Below are positions 44,969 through 53,244 of a stretch of 64,000 nucleotides of DNA, piece after piece (the first letter of the stretch is position 1; each line of letters begins with the position of its first letter). The notes under the pieces are model-generated. The model was not told where the DNA came from and did not search any database. It worked only from the letters and a program-made list of their open reading frames with translations. The translations under genes and the position numbers were made by a program. The DNA is from Enterococcus canis NBRC 100695 (GTDB taxonomy: Bacteria; Bacillota; Bacilli; Lactobacillales; Enterococcaceae). The stretch covers positions 542,275-606,274 of the forward strand of contig NZ_BCQJ01000001.1 in assembly GCF_001544375.1 (NCBI RefSeq), given 5' to 3'.

Positions 44969-45165
44969 CGAAGTTTCGTGGTTCCACCTAATTTTAAACA
45001 CAATGTGTTCCTCAAGCGTGATAACGGTACGGCCGCCTTTGTTTCAACAAAGGTTTCGAAAGTGGTCATTCCTCGGTTTTCTTCTGGAAAAGTTTCAGCC
45101 AAGCTTTTCCTCTCTAATAGAAGACTCTCAAGTTCAGGTGTCTTTCTCATCAATCAATTATGTGT
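44931..45165 (-). ncRNA. T-box leader of thrS
   Basis: On the reverse strand a stem I region contains GCTTGGCTGAAACTTTTCC and a specifier loop GAATGACCACTTTC, where ACC (45066-45064), followed by A, is a threonine codon. The T-box sequence TTAGGTGGAACCACG lies at 44977-44991. It is followed by a terminator (see next entry). Uncharged tRNA-Thr would pair with specifier and T-box and favour the antiterminator. The 5' boundary is approximate. Confidence 0.92.
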
Positions 45166-45206
45166 TCATTTAACCACTTCTATTCTAAAAAAGCAAGCTG
45201 AAACTG

Positions 45207-45383
45207 TTACTTCCACTCACCAGCGACACCATATGTGCCTTTTTTCATTTCATTGATGATGACATGGATATGTTCTTTAGGAGCGCCGGTGTTTTTATGC
45301 ACCGCCTCTGTAATATCCTTCATCATATTTTCTAATTGCTCCTGACTGCGTCCTTCGACTAGCTCCACATGAATAAATGGCAT
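45207..45383 (-). CDS. 4-oxalocrotonate tautomerase family protein
   Basis: 58 residues, [20 protein letters not shown] at the start, with Pro directly after the initiator Met as the catalytic base of the family. [19 protein letters not shown] is the typical C-terminal stretch. GGAGG lies upstream of the ATG. Such short tautomerases form hexamers. The natural substrate in lactic acid bacteria is unknown. It lies directly upstream of the thrS T-box on the same strand. Confidence 0.92.
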   Translation of the reverse strand: MPFIHVELVEGRSQEQLENMMKDITEAVHKNTGAPKEHIHVIINEMKKGTYGVAGEWK

Positions 45384-45411
45384 GGGCTTTCCTCCTTAAA
45401 ATTACTTGCTT

Positions 45412-45858
45412 TTAGTATACTACTTTGAAGGTCTCACACAAAACGGGAATGTCTTCATGAAAAACTAGACCGAATTTTTCATATTCTCTTGTAAAAAATT
45501 TGATATGTCCTGCTCGCCAGTAGGCTAGACTGCCATCTCCTTCACCTTCAGTGGCGGCAAATTCAGGCGTTACCTCTTTAAAGGTAGTTTCCTCCAATTT
45601 AGTTGTCACAATGACTGCTCGGGGATTATCTTGGCCATCTAAAAGCACGCTATAGCCACCCACCTCTGGATAAGCTTCGTCATCTAACGCATACAACTCT
45701 TTGGCAGAAGTGGTAGCCGTTTTTTTACCAGCTAATACTAGCTGCAATAATTCATCCGCCATTTGGGGATCATTACCAAAAGCCCACGCTTCATACTTGG
45801 CACCCGCCGCTTCGGGATGTTTTTGCATAAATTCTTGCCAATAACTTTCGATTGTCAT
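45412..45858 (-). CDS. ASCH domain protein
   Basis: 148 residues. GKKTATTSAKELY and the closing GHIKFFTREYEKFGLVFHED, with PRAVIVTTKLEE in between, are typical of ASCH (PUA-like fold) proteins in Lactobacillales, thought to bind RNA or nucleotides. Function unproven. Its ATG overlaps the stop of the P-type ATPase gene by four bases, so the two are translationally coupled. Confidence 0.88.
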   Translation of the reverse strand: MTIESYWQEFMQKHPEAAGAKYEAWAFGNDPQMADELLQLVLAGKKTATTSAKELYALDDEAYPEVGGYSVLLDGQDNPRAVIVTTKLEETTFKEVTPEFAATEGEGDGSLAYWRAGHIKFFTREYEKFGLVFHEDIPVLCETFKVVY

Positions 45859-47651
45859 GTCGTCCTCCGATCATTTTTTGCTCGCAGCGCACTTAAAATC
45901 GAAACAGTATCCACTACTTCTTGTAAAGCCGCTCCTAGTAAAGCGGGAATGACTCCTGTGGCTGCGACGAGCATCAAGCCCACGCAAATGAAAATACCAA
46001 TCAAGACTGATTGACGGGCGATTTTCATGGTATCTTGCGAAATCGTGACTGCCGCCGATACTCGCGTCAAGTCATCTTTCAAAATCACGGCATCAGCGCT
46101 TTCACTGGCGGCACTGGAACCATGCGCCCCCATAGCAATCCCAATATCAGCCACCGCTAAAGCAGGAGCGTCATTAATACCATCGCCTACCATGATTACC
46201 GGCCGTTTTTCAGCTATCACTTCTTTTAAAACCGTGATTTTATCTTTAGGCAAACACTCCGCATGTACAGTCGTGATGCCAACTGCTTGGGCGATTTCTT
46301 GGGCTGCCTCTGCGCCGTCTCCCGTTAGCATCATGATATCCTCGGCCCCAAGCTCCTTCAATTGGCGAATCGTAGCCGCCGCTTCCGGTCTGATTTGATC
46401 TGTAAAAGTGATTTTACCGATAAAATCACCATCTTGTGATACATAGACACTCGTTTGTTGCTCCGTTTCAACTGTATTGGCAAAATCCGCTTTGCCGACG
46501 CGAACCGTGTGTTGTTGGATGACACCTACCACACCTGCCCCTGTCACTTCTTTCAAATCACTAACCGGTAAAAACGCCAACTGCCGCTTTTTCGCCTCCG
46601 CAACTAATGAACGTGCCAGAATATGGCTAGAATTTTGTTCCACACTAGCGGCTATCTGCAAAAGACTTTCAGGAGAGAACGCTTCAGTTGGTACAAGGTC
46701 CGTTACATGTAGCTGGCCCTCGGTAATGGTGCCAGTTTTGTCGAAAGCAACGGTTTTAGCCGCTGCTAATTTTTCAATGCTCGTTCCTGTTTTCACGACA
46801 ATCCCGTTGCGACTCGTGCGACTCATACCGGCAACTAACGCAATGGGCGCTGCCAAAATCAATGGGCAAGGTGAAGCCACGACTAAGACCTCTGCAAAAC
46901 GCACCGGATCCTTGGAAAGAAACCACGCCACACCGCCAATCAGATAAGCAACTGCGGTAAATGGTACGGCGTAGCGATCCGCCATCCGCACAAAATGAGC
47001 CGGTTTTTCTTGTGATTCCTTGACCAATTTGATAATCGTTTGATACTGACTATCCTCAGGGCGTTTCGTGACTGTATAAGTCACGGCCCCATCACCATTG
47101 ACGGCCCCTGACATCAACTCATCCCCAACTTGCTTCGTGATAGGTCGGGCTTCGCCGGTTAAAGAGGATTCGTCAAACAACGAACTACCCTCAGTGATTT
47201 CACCATCGACCGGCACGATTTCTCCCGGTTTCACTACCAGTTGGTCCCCAATGACGGCTGCCTCCACTTGAATATCTACCAAACCAGTTGCCGTCACTTT
47301 ATGAGCGATTTGGGGCGAATTATCCAACAAGGAGCGCAATTCCTTACTAGCTTGTTTACTAGCATAGTCCTCTAAGCTATCGCCACCAGTCAACATAATC
47401 AAAACCACTAAGCTAGCCCAGTACTGCCCCACCAATAAGGTTGCGACAATGGCTGTGATGGCGAGAATATCCACCCCATAGCGACCTGAGCGCAATGTTT
47501 GGATCATTTCGATCAGCATTGAAAATGCTAATAATGAGCCTAAAACCGCAATTAAAATAAAGGCCCAAGTTGGTTGATGTAATACAAACTCTGAGACTAG
47601 TGCCAAAGCGCCAATCACAAGCGTTAATAAGAATTTTTTAAAGTGTCCCAT
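45855..47651 (-). CDS. Heavy-metal P1B-type ATPase (SPC motif)
   Basis: 598 residues. There is no N-terminal HMA metal-binding domain, and helices start at once. Signatures are the actuator loop SLTGEA, membrane metal motif SPCPLILA (SPC instead of CPC, as in P1B-4 pumps), phosphorylation DKTGT, an HP-like SSHILARSL and the hinge GDGINDAPAL. The last helix reads QEVVD where P1B-4 pumps have HEGG-T. SPC pumps export cobalt, iron or zinc; the substrate here is open. An in-frame GTG at 47660 is an alternative start. Coupled to the ASCH gene. Confidence 0.88.
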   Translation of the reverse strand: MGHFKKFLLTLVIGALALVSEFVLHQPTWAFILIAVLGSLLAFSMLIEMIQTLRSGRYGVDILAITAIVATLLVGQYWASLVVLIMLTGGDSLEDYASKQASKELRSLLDNSPQIAHKVTATGLVDIQVEAAVIGDQLVVKPGEIVPVDGEITEGSSLFDESSLTGEARPITKQVGDELMSGAVNGDGAVTYTVTKRPEDSQYQTIIKLVKESQEKPAHFVRMADRYAVPFTAVAYLIGGVAWFLSKDPVRFAEVLVVASPCPLILAAPIALVAGMSRTSRNGIVVKTGTSIEKLAAAKTVAFDKTGTITEGQLHVTDLVPTEAFSPESLLQIAASVEQNSSHILARSLVAEAKKRQLAFLPVSDLKEVTGAGVVGVIQQHTVRVGKADFANTVETEQQTSVYVSQDGDFIGKITFTDQIRPEAAATIRQLKELGAEDIMMLTGDGAEAAQEIAQAVGITTVHAECLPKDKITVLKEVIAEKRPVIMVGDGINDAPALAVADIGIAMGAHGSSAASESADAVILKDDLTRVSAAVTISQDTMKIARQSVLIGIFICVGLMLVAATGVIPALLGAALQEVVDTVSILSALRAKNDRRTT

Positions 47652-47735
47652 TTTCCTCACCTCACCCTTATTATAGAAGGTTTCAGAAAATAGACAGCAT
47701 CAAAACCCTTAAATGAAAACAACTTTCACTCTCGT

Positions 47736-48287
47736 TTACTCCAGACTTTCCAATAGCTCTGTTGCCACCCGCTCGAAGGATTCTTCATAATCAATTACAA
47801 GTTGCCGCAAACCTTCCACCAGCTTGACTTTGCGTCCATGACTACTAGCCTCCAGCAACAATTCATCACCATTTAAACGGAAATCCACAAAAACTTCATC
47901 ATCTAAGCGACCCTCTAAATAATCGATTAACGATTCAAAATAGCCCTCCGCCAAAGGATCCGCCACTTCTGCTAAAACGTGGTCCAATAATGCCTCTAGC
48001 TCAGGGTTTTCGTAAACAAGAAAATGCTGGCTGACAAAGACAGAGTCATAGCCATTTTGAATACGAAAGCTCAAAACTTGTAAATAGTCCTCTACCTCAC
48101 CAATTTTTTCCAACTGATCTATTATCCGTTTAAACAACGTGACCAAATGCTGATCGATGGCTTCCCCCAACTCGGCTTTCGTGAAGACGGTCTCAACGCG
48201 TTCTGCCTCCGTAAACAAATCTGTCGTAATCTTTTCAAAATAGTAATGCCGCGCTTGATCTCTGACATAAATCGTGACGTTACTCAT
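47736..48287 (-). CDS. Uncharacterised protein
   Basis: 183 residues, acidic, no signal peptide or membrane segment. MSNVTIYVRDQARHYYFEKI is followed by alternating helical stretches (EAIDQHLVTLFKRIIDQLEK, LEALLDHVLAEVADPL). No family was recognised. Its ATG overlaps the end of the nucleotidyltransferase gene by eight bases, making it the last gene of a three-gene coupled cluster. Function may be tied to that enzyme, but the sequence does not say how. Confidence 0.7.
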   Translation of the reverse strand: MSNVTIYVRDQARHYYFEKITTDLFTEAERVETVFTKAELGEAIDQHLVTLFKRIIDQLEKIGEVEDYLQVLSFRIQNGYDSVFVSQHFLVYENPELEALLDHVLAEVADPLAEGYFESLIDYLEGRLDDEVFVDFRLNGDELLLEASSHGRKVKLVEGLRQLVIDYEESFERVATELLESLE

Positions 48288-49131
48288 TGATTGATCCTCG
48301 CAATCCTAAAGTATAAGAAATAATAGCCTCTCCTTGCGCTTGGGGATAATCAAAGCCACTAAGCACTGCTAACTCTGCCATATCACGGTTAAAAAGTCGT
48401 TGCAATCCCAAAAGCGACTCCCAGGTTTCAGCTTCCGTCCGGTAACTGAGACATTGAGCAAAATCCACCTCTTTTTCCGGTAGTAAATGAAACAGCCATT
48501 TATCATGCTTGCCGATACTTTGTTGAAAGCCTGCGCGAAAGCCCGCAAGCCATTCCAGCAAACGCAAATACTCATAGACACAGCTTTGATGATGATCCAT
48601 CGCATAGACCAACTCATGCCGCTGTAACCCTTTGGTAACATATAAAGATAACCACCAAAACTCATTCCAAGAATCTAAAATCTCCGCTTGGGTCGGCTGC
48701 TTAAGCCAAAAAGGTTCATCCGTTGGGACGCGTTGCGGTAAAAGATGTTGCGGATCATATAATACTTCCACCAACGGATCCTCCGCCCATTCCGGAATAG
48801 CACTAAGGGGACACAGCATCAAATCAAGCCGATTGCCATCTGTAAACTGCATTAAAAATGTAAATCGCTCTCCTAAAGAAGGTGGAAAAAGCGTCATTTC
48901 CTCAGGCGTTTGCATAATCAAAACTTCGTCAAAAGCCCTCAGCCAAGAACGATCCGCTAAAAGCGGCTCTTTGTCCGTCACAAAATAGACAATATCGAAA
49001 TCTTGATACGCATCCTTTGGCAGCTTAGGATTAGCCCGCGAACCATTCATCGCCACCGCCACCACTTCTGGCAGTGATTTAGCCGTCTCCAAAATCAGCT
49101 GCATCATCTCTGTCTCACTGCGTTTTGCCAT
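48280..49131 (-). CDS. Aminoglycoside 6-adenylyltransferase-like nucleotidyltransferase
   Basis: 283 residues. The nucleotidyltransferase motif GSRANPKLPKDAYQDFDIVY (Gly-Ser-Arg and the D-x-D metal ligands) near residue 30 and the C-terminal helical half (SWNEFWWLSLYVTKGLQR, WLFHLLP) match the ANT(6)/AadE/AadK family, which adenylylates streptomycin. The chromosomal context and distance from mobile genes suggest an intrinsic enzyme; activity against aminoglycosides cannot be inferred. It overlaps its neighbours on both sides (17 and 8 bases), so the three genes are one unit. Confidence 0.85.
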   Translation of the reverse strand: MAKRSETEMMQLILETAKSLPEVVAVAMNGSRANPKLPKDAYQDFDIVYFVTDKEPLLADRSWLRAFDEVLIMQTPEEMTLFPPSLGERFTFLMQFTDGNRLDLMLCPLSAIPEWAEDPLVEVLYDPQHLLPQRVPTDEPFWLKQPTQAEILDSWNEFWWLSLYVTKGLQRHELVYAMDHHQSCVYEYLRLLEWLAGFRAGFQQSIGKHDKWLFHLLPEKEVDFAQCLSYRTEAETWESLLGLQRLFNRDMAELAVLSGFDYPQAQGEAIISYTLGLRGSINE

Positions 49132-49486
49132 CAGCCTGCTCGCTCCTCTCTTCTAAACGGTCAATCTTTTCATGCAATTTCTCAATCGTCGCTTGCAGTT
49201 CTGCATAAGCGGCATCATGCTTGTCATGCAAACTCTTTAAGCTCTTGTGCACCTTCAAACCACTACCCGCCGCTAAAGAAGCCCCCAAAGCACTCAACAC
49301 ATTCGTATAATTGCCTAAAATCAGCTGAATATCGGCAGAAGGTTTCCACGCACTCAAGGCTGGAATCACCATTGTCAATACCGCAAACACAACCAGATAG
49401 AAAAACAAAAATAAATAGATAAAAATCGAGACCTCACTAGATAACCACTGCGGGATTCTTTGCAGAAATTTAGGTTCTTTCGACAT
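49115..49486 (-). CDS. Membrane protein with C-terminal coiled coil
   Basis: 123 residues from the ATG at 49486, preceded by GGGAGG; the longer frame to 49654 crosses the promoter region of usp. An amphipathic start (EPKFLQRIPQWLSSEVS) is followed by a membrane helix (IYLFLFFYLVVFAVLTMVI), a second weaker hydrophobic stretch (NVLSALGASLAAGSGL) and a charged heptad tail (LQATIEKLHEKIDRLEERSE). No family recognised. It is first in the cluster with the ANT(6)-like gene. Confidence 0.7.
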   Translation of the reverse strand: MSKEPKFLQRIPQWLSSEVSIFIYLFLFFYLVVFAVLTMVIPALSAWKPSADIQLILGNYTNVLSALGASLAAGSGLKVHKSLKSLHDKHDAAYAELQATIEKLHEKIDRLEERSEQADGKTQ

Positions 49487-49556
49487 CGCCCACACCTCCC
49501 TTTTCTTATTTTTAGTGTAGCATATCGCTCCTAAAAACAACGTTACAAGCTTCCAA

Positions 49557-49588
49557 AGAAAGCGTTTTCTAAATATTTCTGTTATACT
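49557..49588 (+). promoter_or_regulatory. usp promoter with overlapping cre-like site
   Basis: Extended -10 TGTTATACT (49580-49588) lies 20 bases before the usp start. AGAAAGCGTTTTCT (49557-49570), matching the CcpA consensus at 12 of 14 positions and nearly palindromic, lies where the -35 would be. Confidence 0.5.
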
Positions 49589-49608
49589 AATAGTAGGAGG
49601 TGAGGAAT

Positions 49609-50043
49609 ATGTTGAGAGAATATAAAAACATTTTAGTTGCAGTGGATTCCTCAAAAAATTCGGAAGTCGCGTTCAATGAGGCGATGCGAATCGCTAAAGA
49701 AAATAACGGTAGCCTGTACATTGCTTGCATCGTCAATGAAATCGAAGTCACGTATAGTTCCTTTGCCCCGTCCAAAATTTTACAACAAGAAAAAGAAGCC
49801 ATTGAAGTCGAACTGTTGAAAAAAGTCCATGATGCCGATGAATTTGGCATCGCAGAAATTACTCCCATCGTCGAGATTGGCGATCCCAAACACGTCATCA
49901 GTACCGTGATTCCCGAACAACACGCCATAGACCTAATCGTAATTGGCGCCACCGGCAAAGGCGCCCTACAACGCGCTAAAGTGGGCACCACCACTAGCTA
50001 TGTCGTGGAGCATGCGCCGTGTAACGTGTTGGTAGTGCGATAG
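49609..50043 (+). CDS. Universal stress protein (UspA family)
   Basis: 144 residues from the ATG at 49609, eight bases after AGGAGG; the frame extends to 49600, but the GTG there touches the ribosome binding site. YKNILVAVDSSKNSEVAFNE opens the fold, and GATGKGALQRAKVGTTTSYV carries the G-x2-G-x9-G-S/T ATP-binding pattern of ATP-binding Usp proteins, ending HAPCNVLVVR. Usp proteins aid survival under stress; the exact role is unknown. Divergent from the ANT(6)-like cluster. Confidence 0.93.
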   Translation: MLREYKNILVAVDSSKNSEVAFNEAMRIAKENNGSLYIACIVNEIEVTYSSFAPSKILQQEKEAIEVELLKKVHDADEFGIAEITPIVEIGDPKHVISTVIPEQHAIDLIVIGATGKGALQRAKVGTTTSYVVEHAPCNVLVVR

Positions 50044-50061
50044 GAAACTTAAAGAGTAAAC

Positions 50062-50103
50062 AAAGAAGCGGCTCTGAACTTATCAGTTCAAAGTCGCTTC
50101 TTT
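50062..50103. terminator. Bidirectional terminator between usp and sortase
   Basis: AAAGAAGCG pairs with CGCTTCTTT, with an inner TGAACT/AGTTCA stem. Confidence 0.88.
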
Positions 50104-50109
50104 ATTGTG

Positions 50110-51276
50110 TCATTGCGTCAAAACAAAAGCTTTATCTTGTTGCCATTTTTTACTTTTTAAAGTAAACCGTTTATCAGAAACCTTACGAATATGAATTTTT
50201 ATATCTCCTCGCGCAGACTTCAGTACATATTTCCCACCCAGCATGGCTTCAATCATGACTCGTCCTTCGTTATCACTTACCGCTACTAGTGGTTGTTGGT
50301 CACGGGTAATGTGTTTTTTGCCTTTGCGGTCATAAACTTCAAAGCGAACATCTGTTAAAGGCTGACCACCAGCAAGAATCGTAAAATCTAGCAAGTAACG
50401 TTTTTTCCCGATTGCTAACATACGAGCATGGCGCAAAATAGCCCAAACGAGCAAGCCAATCAAGAGGAGACTTCCCACTATGATACCAATCACACGTAGC
50501 AATTGATATTGGTCAGCTTTATCCAATTCTTTTGCCATTTCAGGCACGTATGGAATGCGGTGCCCGCGCACCAACAGTCGGTGACTGTTAATCATGTAAG
50601 GCGTACAGGTCAAGAGTGTGACGTAATCCTTGCCCTTTTCAATCTGCAGATAATCGGTATTCGTCGGTTCGATCACTTTGATTTGATCCACTTCATAGGC
50701 ATGGATTTCTCTATTGATCTCAACGTAGAACTGATCCCCATTTTTTAGTTCTGGTAAATCCGTGAACAGCTTCGCTTCTGGCAACCCTCGGTGTCCCGAA
50801 ATGACAGCGTGAGTGCTTTCACCACCCGTTGGATAAGAAGTCCCTTCTAATAGTGATGTCCCTTTTGCTAAAAATAAATCATTAGTCGTGTCAAAAATTG
50901 GCAGCTTCACTTTGATTTTAGGGATATTGATAACGCCAATCGTATGGGTTTGATAATAGTCTTTCGGTGGATTCGTAGGCACTTTTTTCTTCTTTGTCGC
51001 ATCAGACCAGGGATCAGCCCCCGGATTGCTACCTTTTTCCGCTAATTCTTTGTTTTTCTGTTCCATCTTCGCTTGTGCCGCCTGCATGGCTTCTTCGTTC
51101 TCAGCGTTTGCTTTGGCTTGATAATAATTGATGATTTGCTGATCCAAAAAAATATTCAGCGTGTCACTGATAAATGGATAAGACAGCGCCCCGATCCCAA
51201 AAATCAGCAATAAAACCATCAAAATATCCAAAATCGTTCTTTTTTTCGTTGTTTTCTTCTTCGCTGCTTTTTTCAT
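50110..51276 (-). CDS. srtC: Class C (pilus) sortase with C-terminal CnaB-like extension
   Basis: 388 residues. An N-terminal membrane helix (LMVLLLIFGIGALSYPFI) is followed by the lid motif DPW (about residue 86), catalytic His in SGHRG (about 158), Cys in LLTCTPY (about 218) and Arg in LLVRGHR (about 233), then a second membrane helix (about 262-283). This is the pilin-polymerising class C layout. Beyond it lies a tail of about 100 residues (LLDFTILAGGQPLTDVRFEV ... NEGRVMIEAMLGGKYVLKSA) resembling a CnaB/prealbumin-like beta domain, absent from ordinary class C sortases of about 280 residues. By topology the tail should be cytoplasmic. Last gene of the pilus locus. Confidence 0.9.
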   Translation of the reverse strand: MKKAAKKKTTKKRTILDILMVLLLIFGIGALSYPFISDTLNIFLDQQIINYYQAKANAENEEAMQAAQAKMEQKNKELAEKGSNPGADPWSDATKKKKVPTNPPKDYYQTHTIGVINIPKIKVKLPIFDTTNDLFLAKGTSLLEGTSYPTGGESTHAVISGHRGLPEAKLFTDLPELKNGDQFYVEINREIHAYEVDQIKVIEPTNTDYLQIEKGKDYVTLLTCTPYMINSHRLLVRGHRIPYVPEMAKELDKADQYQLLRVIGIIVGSLLLIGLLVWAILRHARMLAIGKKRYLLDFTILAGGQPLTDVRFEVYDRKGKKHITRDQQPLVAVSDNEGRVMIEAMLGGKYVLKSARGDIKIHIRKVSDKRFTLKSKKWQQDKAFVLTQ

Positions 51277-51300
51277 GAGACGCTCCTTATAGCAAAATCA

Positions 51301-51328
51301 GGACAGAAGCCATTCACGGCTTCTGTCC
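51301..51328 (-). terminator. Hairpin between major pilin and sortase genes
   Basis: GGACAGAAGCC (51301-51311) pairs perfectly with GGCTTCTGTCC (51318-51328). On the reverse strand the following sequence is TGATTTTGC, a weak T tract, so partial termination or RNA processing that lowers sortase expression is plausible. Confidence 0.55.
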
Positions 51329-51341
51329 CAGTTCAGTTCGT

Positions 51342-53228
51342 TTACGCTTCAGTTTGTTTCCGTCCACGTGTAAAGTAGAATACCGCGCCCGCTACCGCAA
51401 TCGTACCAATTGCGATGAAAGCATAGATCCCTTTACCACCAGTGGAAGGGAGAGTACCTTTGTGTTTGTTTGGTACTTTTTGTGGATCAACTAACTTTTC
51501 TGTTGTTCCGTAAGAAGCGTCGTTAACTGTAAACTCAATACGATTCGATAATAAAACATAATCGTTTGGTGCCACTGTTTCTTCTAAGAAGTAGGTACCG
51601 TATTTAAGACCAGTAATCGCAATCAAGCCGTCATCTTCGGTAGTAAAAATTGTTGCTTCTTTAGCATCCACCCAACTTACTGCCTTTGTGTCATCGATCT
51701 TCAAATATTTCGCTGTATCACTGTTTTCGTTACGAACAACAAATGATGCACCCGCTAGTGTTTTAGCAGATGTTACATCACCATCGACTTTAATGAAACG
51801 TTTGCCACCCGTTACAACTTCAACAGTTGGAGGTGTTTTATCTTTAGTATGGTCATTATCAACGTTGGCTTCATTTTTAAACCCTTTCGTTGGGTCTGCC
51901 GTTTTATTTAAATGCATAAAGTAAACAAATTTTAAGATGCCACCAGGCGTTAATGAAGGAATAAACTTTGGATTAACAGCAACCGTAAATCCATTATCTT
52001 GTTCAGTAACTTGGTATTTTTTTGAAGAAATCACTTTTTCTCCATCATATAATACATACCCATAGTCTCCAGAAGTTTGGTTATCAAAGGTTAACGCCGC
52101 ATCATGCGTATCGACTAAATTGAATTTCACATATTTATTTCCATTACTGTCATTATCTGCGATCCCTGAAGGAATGTTAACAGAAATTTGATATTGAATT
52201 TTTTCTCCGATTGCTACATCTTTGCCTTCCAATTGAGGCGTTGTTTTTTCAACCTTTGATGTATCATTTTTAATGGTTAATTCGACTGTTTGTTTTTCGG
52301 TACTAATCGTAAAGGATGTTTTTGTTTGATTGTCAATTAATGCTGCGTTATTAGGCGCTTTTACTTCTTCTAGCGTATAGGCACCAGCTTCAAGATTTTT
52401 AACATTCAGTTCACCTTCTGCATTTTCCGCTTCTGTAAATTTATTTTCTCCGATACCATAGCTATAGCCAGTAATAAAATGTTTTGCTTTCTCTTTATTC
52501 ATAGTCCAAGTATACAAGCCATCTTTAACTCCTTGGATGTATTTGACTGTGTTTGATTCGCCTTCAGATTTTGAAATGATAAATTCCGCACCATTCAAGC
52601 CTTCATTTTTAGCGGTACCTACTTTTTTCACCTGTAAACTTCCGTCATTAGAGACTACGTTTTTAGGGTAGATATGAATTGTGCTTAATTCTTCTGTTCC
52701 ATATTTATAAGAACCATCTGTCTGTTTAATCATTTCATAAACTGGAAAGGCAACTACCATATTGTCAGCAGGTACAACCCCATCTTTCGGTTCTTCCTTA
52801 ATCGTATAGACCGCATCTTTGCCATTTTGTTTTTTCGGTAAATTCAAAGTAAGATTCCCATCTGCATTTGTAGTTCCTTGAGCAATTGGAGTATTTGGAG
52901 TCAAATTTTTTACTTCAGCTTTAGCATCATCCACTGAAGTACCAGCAGCGCGACTGTTATAAAATTCAGTCGTAACATCATAGACACTAAAAGTAACACC
53001 TGCTAGCCCTTGATAGTTATCAAACTCTGTCATTTCATTACCACTATTTTGAATCAGTGGATTAGGTACTTTCTCACCCGTCATTTTCTTTTTATGGATG
53101 ATAATATTAGCCATATCTGTATTATCATCAGCAAATACATTTTTAGCATTACCAAGTCCTAATACGAAAGGAAATACCATAATTAATGTTGCAATAATTC
53201 CCCAAATCTTCTGTTTTCTTGTTTTCAT
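51342..53228 (-). CDS. Major pilin (backbone), LPXTG protein
   Basis: 628 residues from the ATG at 53228, nine bases after AAGGGG; longer frames have no ribosome binding site. A signal peptide (IWGIIATLIMVFPFVLGLGN) is followed by the pilin motif IHIYPKN (about residue 186), whose Lys is the likely cross-linking residue. Then come CnaB-type domains with E-boxes (YTLEEVKAPN, YFLEETVAPNDY) and a C-terminal LPSTGGKG (about 591), membrane helix and positive tail (RGRKQTEA). The spacing and motifs resemble enterococcal EbpC. It is polymerised by the sortase encoded downstream. Confidence 0.93.
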   Translation of the reverse strand: MKTRKQKIWGIIATLIMVFPFVLGLGNAKNVFADDNTDMANIIIHKKKMTGEKVPNPLIQNSGNEMTEFDNYQGLAGVTFSVYDVTTEFYNSRAAGTSVDDAKAEVKNLTPNTPIAQGTTNADGNLTLNLPKKQNGKDAVYTIKEEPKDGVVPADNMVVAFPVYEMIKQTDGSYKYGTEELSTIHIYPKNVVSNDGSLQVKKVGTAKNEGLNGAEFIISKSEGESNTVKYIQGVKDGLYTWTMNKEKAKHFITGYSYGIGENKFTEAENAEGELNVKNLEAGAYTLEEVKAPNNAALIDNQTKTSFTISTEKQTVELTIKNDTSKVEKTTPQLEGKDVAIGEKIQYQISVNIPSGIADNDSNGNKYVKFNLVDTHDAALTFDNQTSGDYGYVLYDGEKVISSKKYQVTEQDNGFTVAVNPKFIPSLTPGGILKFVYFMHLNKTADPTKGFKNEANVDNDHTKDKTPPTVEVVTGGKRFIKVDGDVTSAKTLAGASFVVRNENSDTAKYLKIDDTKAVSWVDAKEATIFTTEDDGLIAITGLKYGTYFLEETVAPNDYVLLSNRIEFTVNDASYGTTEKLVDPQKVPNKHKGTLPSTGGKGIYAFIAIGTIAVAGAVFYFTRGRKQTEA

Positions 53229-53244
53229 CTTCTTTAACCCCTTT

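Noticed and set aside
44887-45153. Reverse-strand ORF of 88 codons upstream of thrS
   Set aside because: It lies within the T-box leader and its terminator; the structured RNA explains the sequence.
48280-49131. Acquired aminoglycoside resistance on a mobile element
   Set aside because: No transposase, integron or plasmid genes are nearby. The gene is embedded in an overlapping chromosomal cluster, so intrinsic origin is more likely.
49587-49994. Reverse-strand ORF of 135 codons opposite usp
   Set aside because: It is antisense to a clear UspA-family gene with a proper ribosome binding site.
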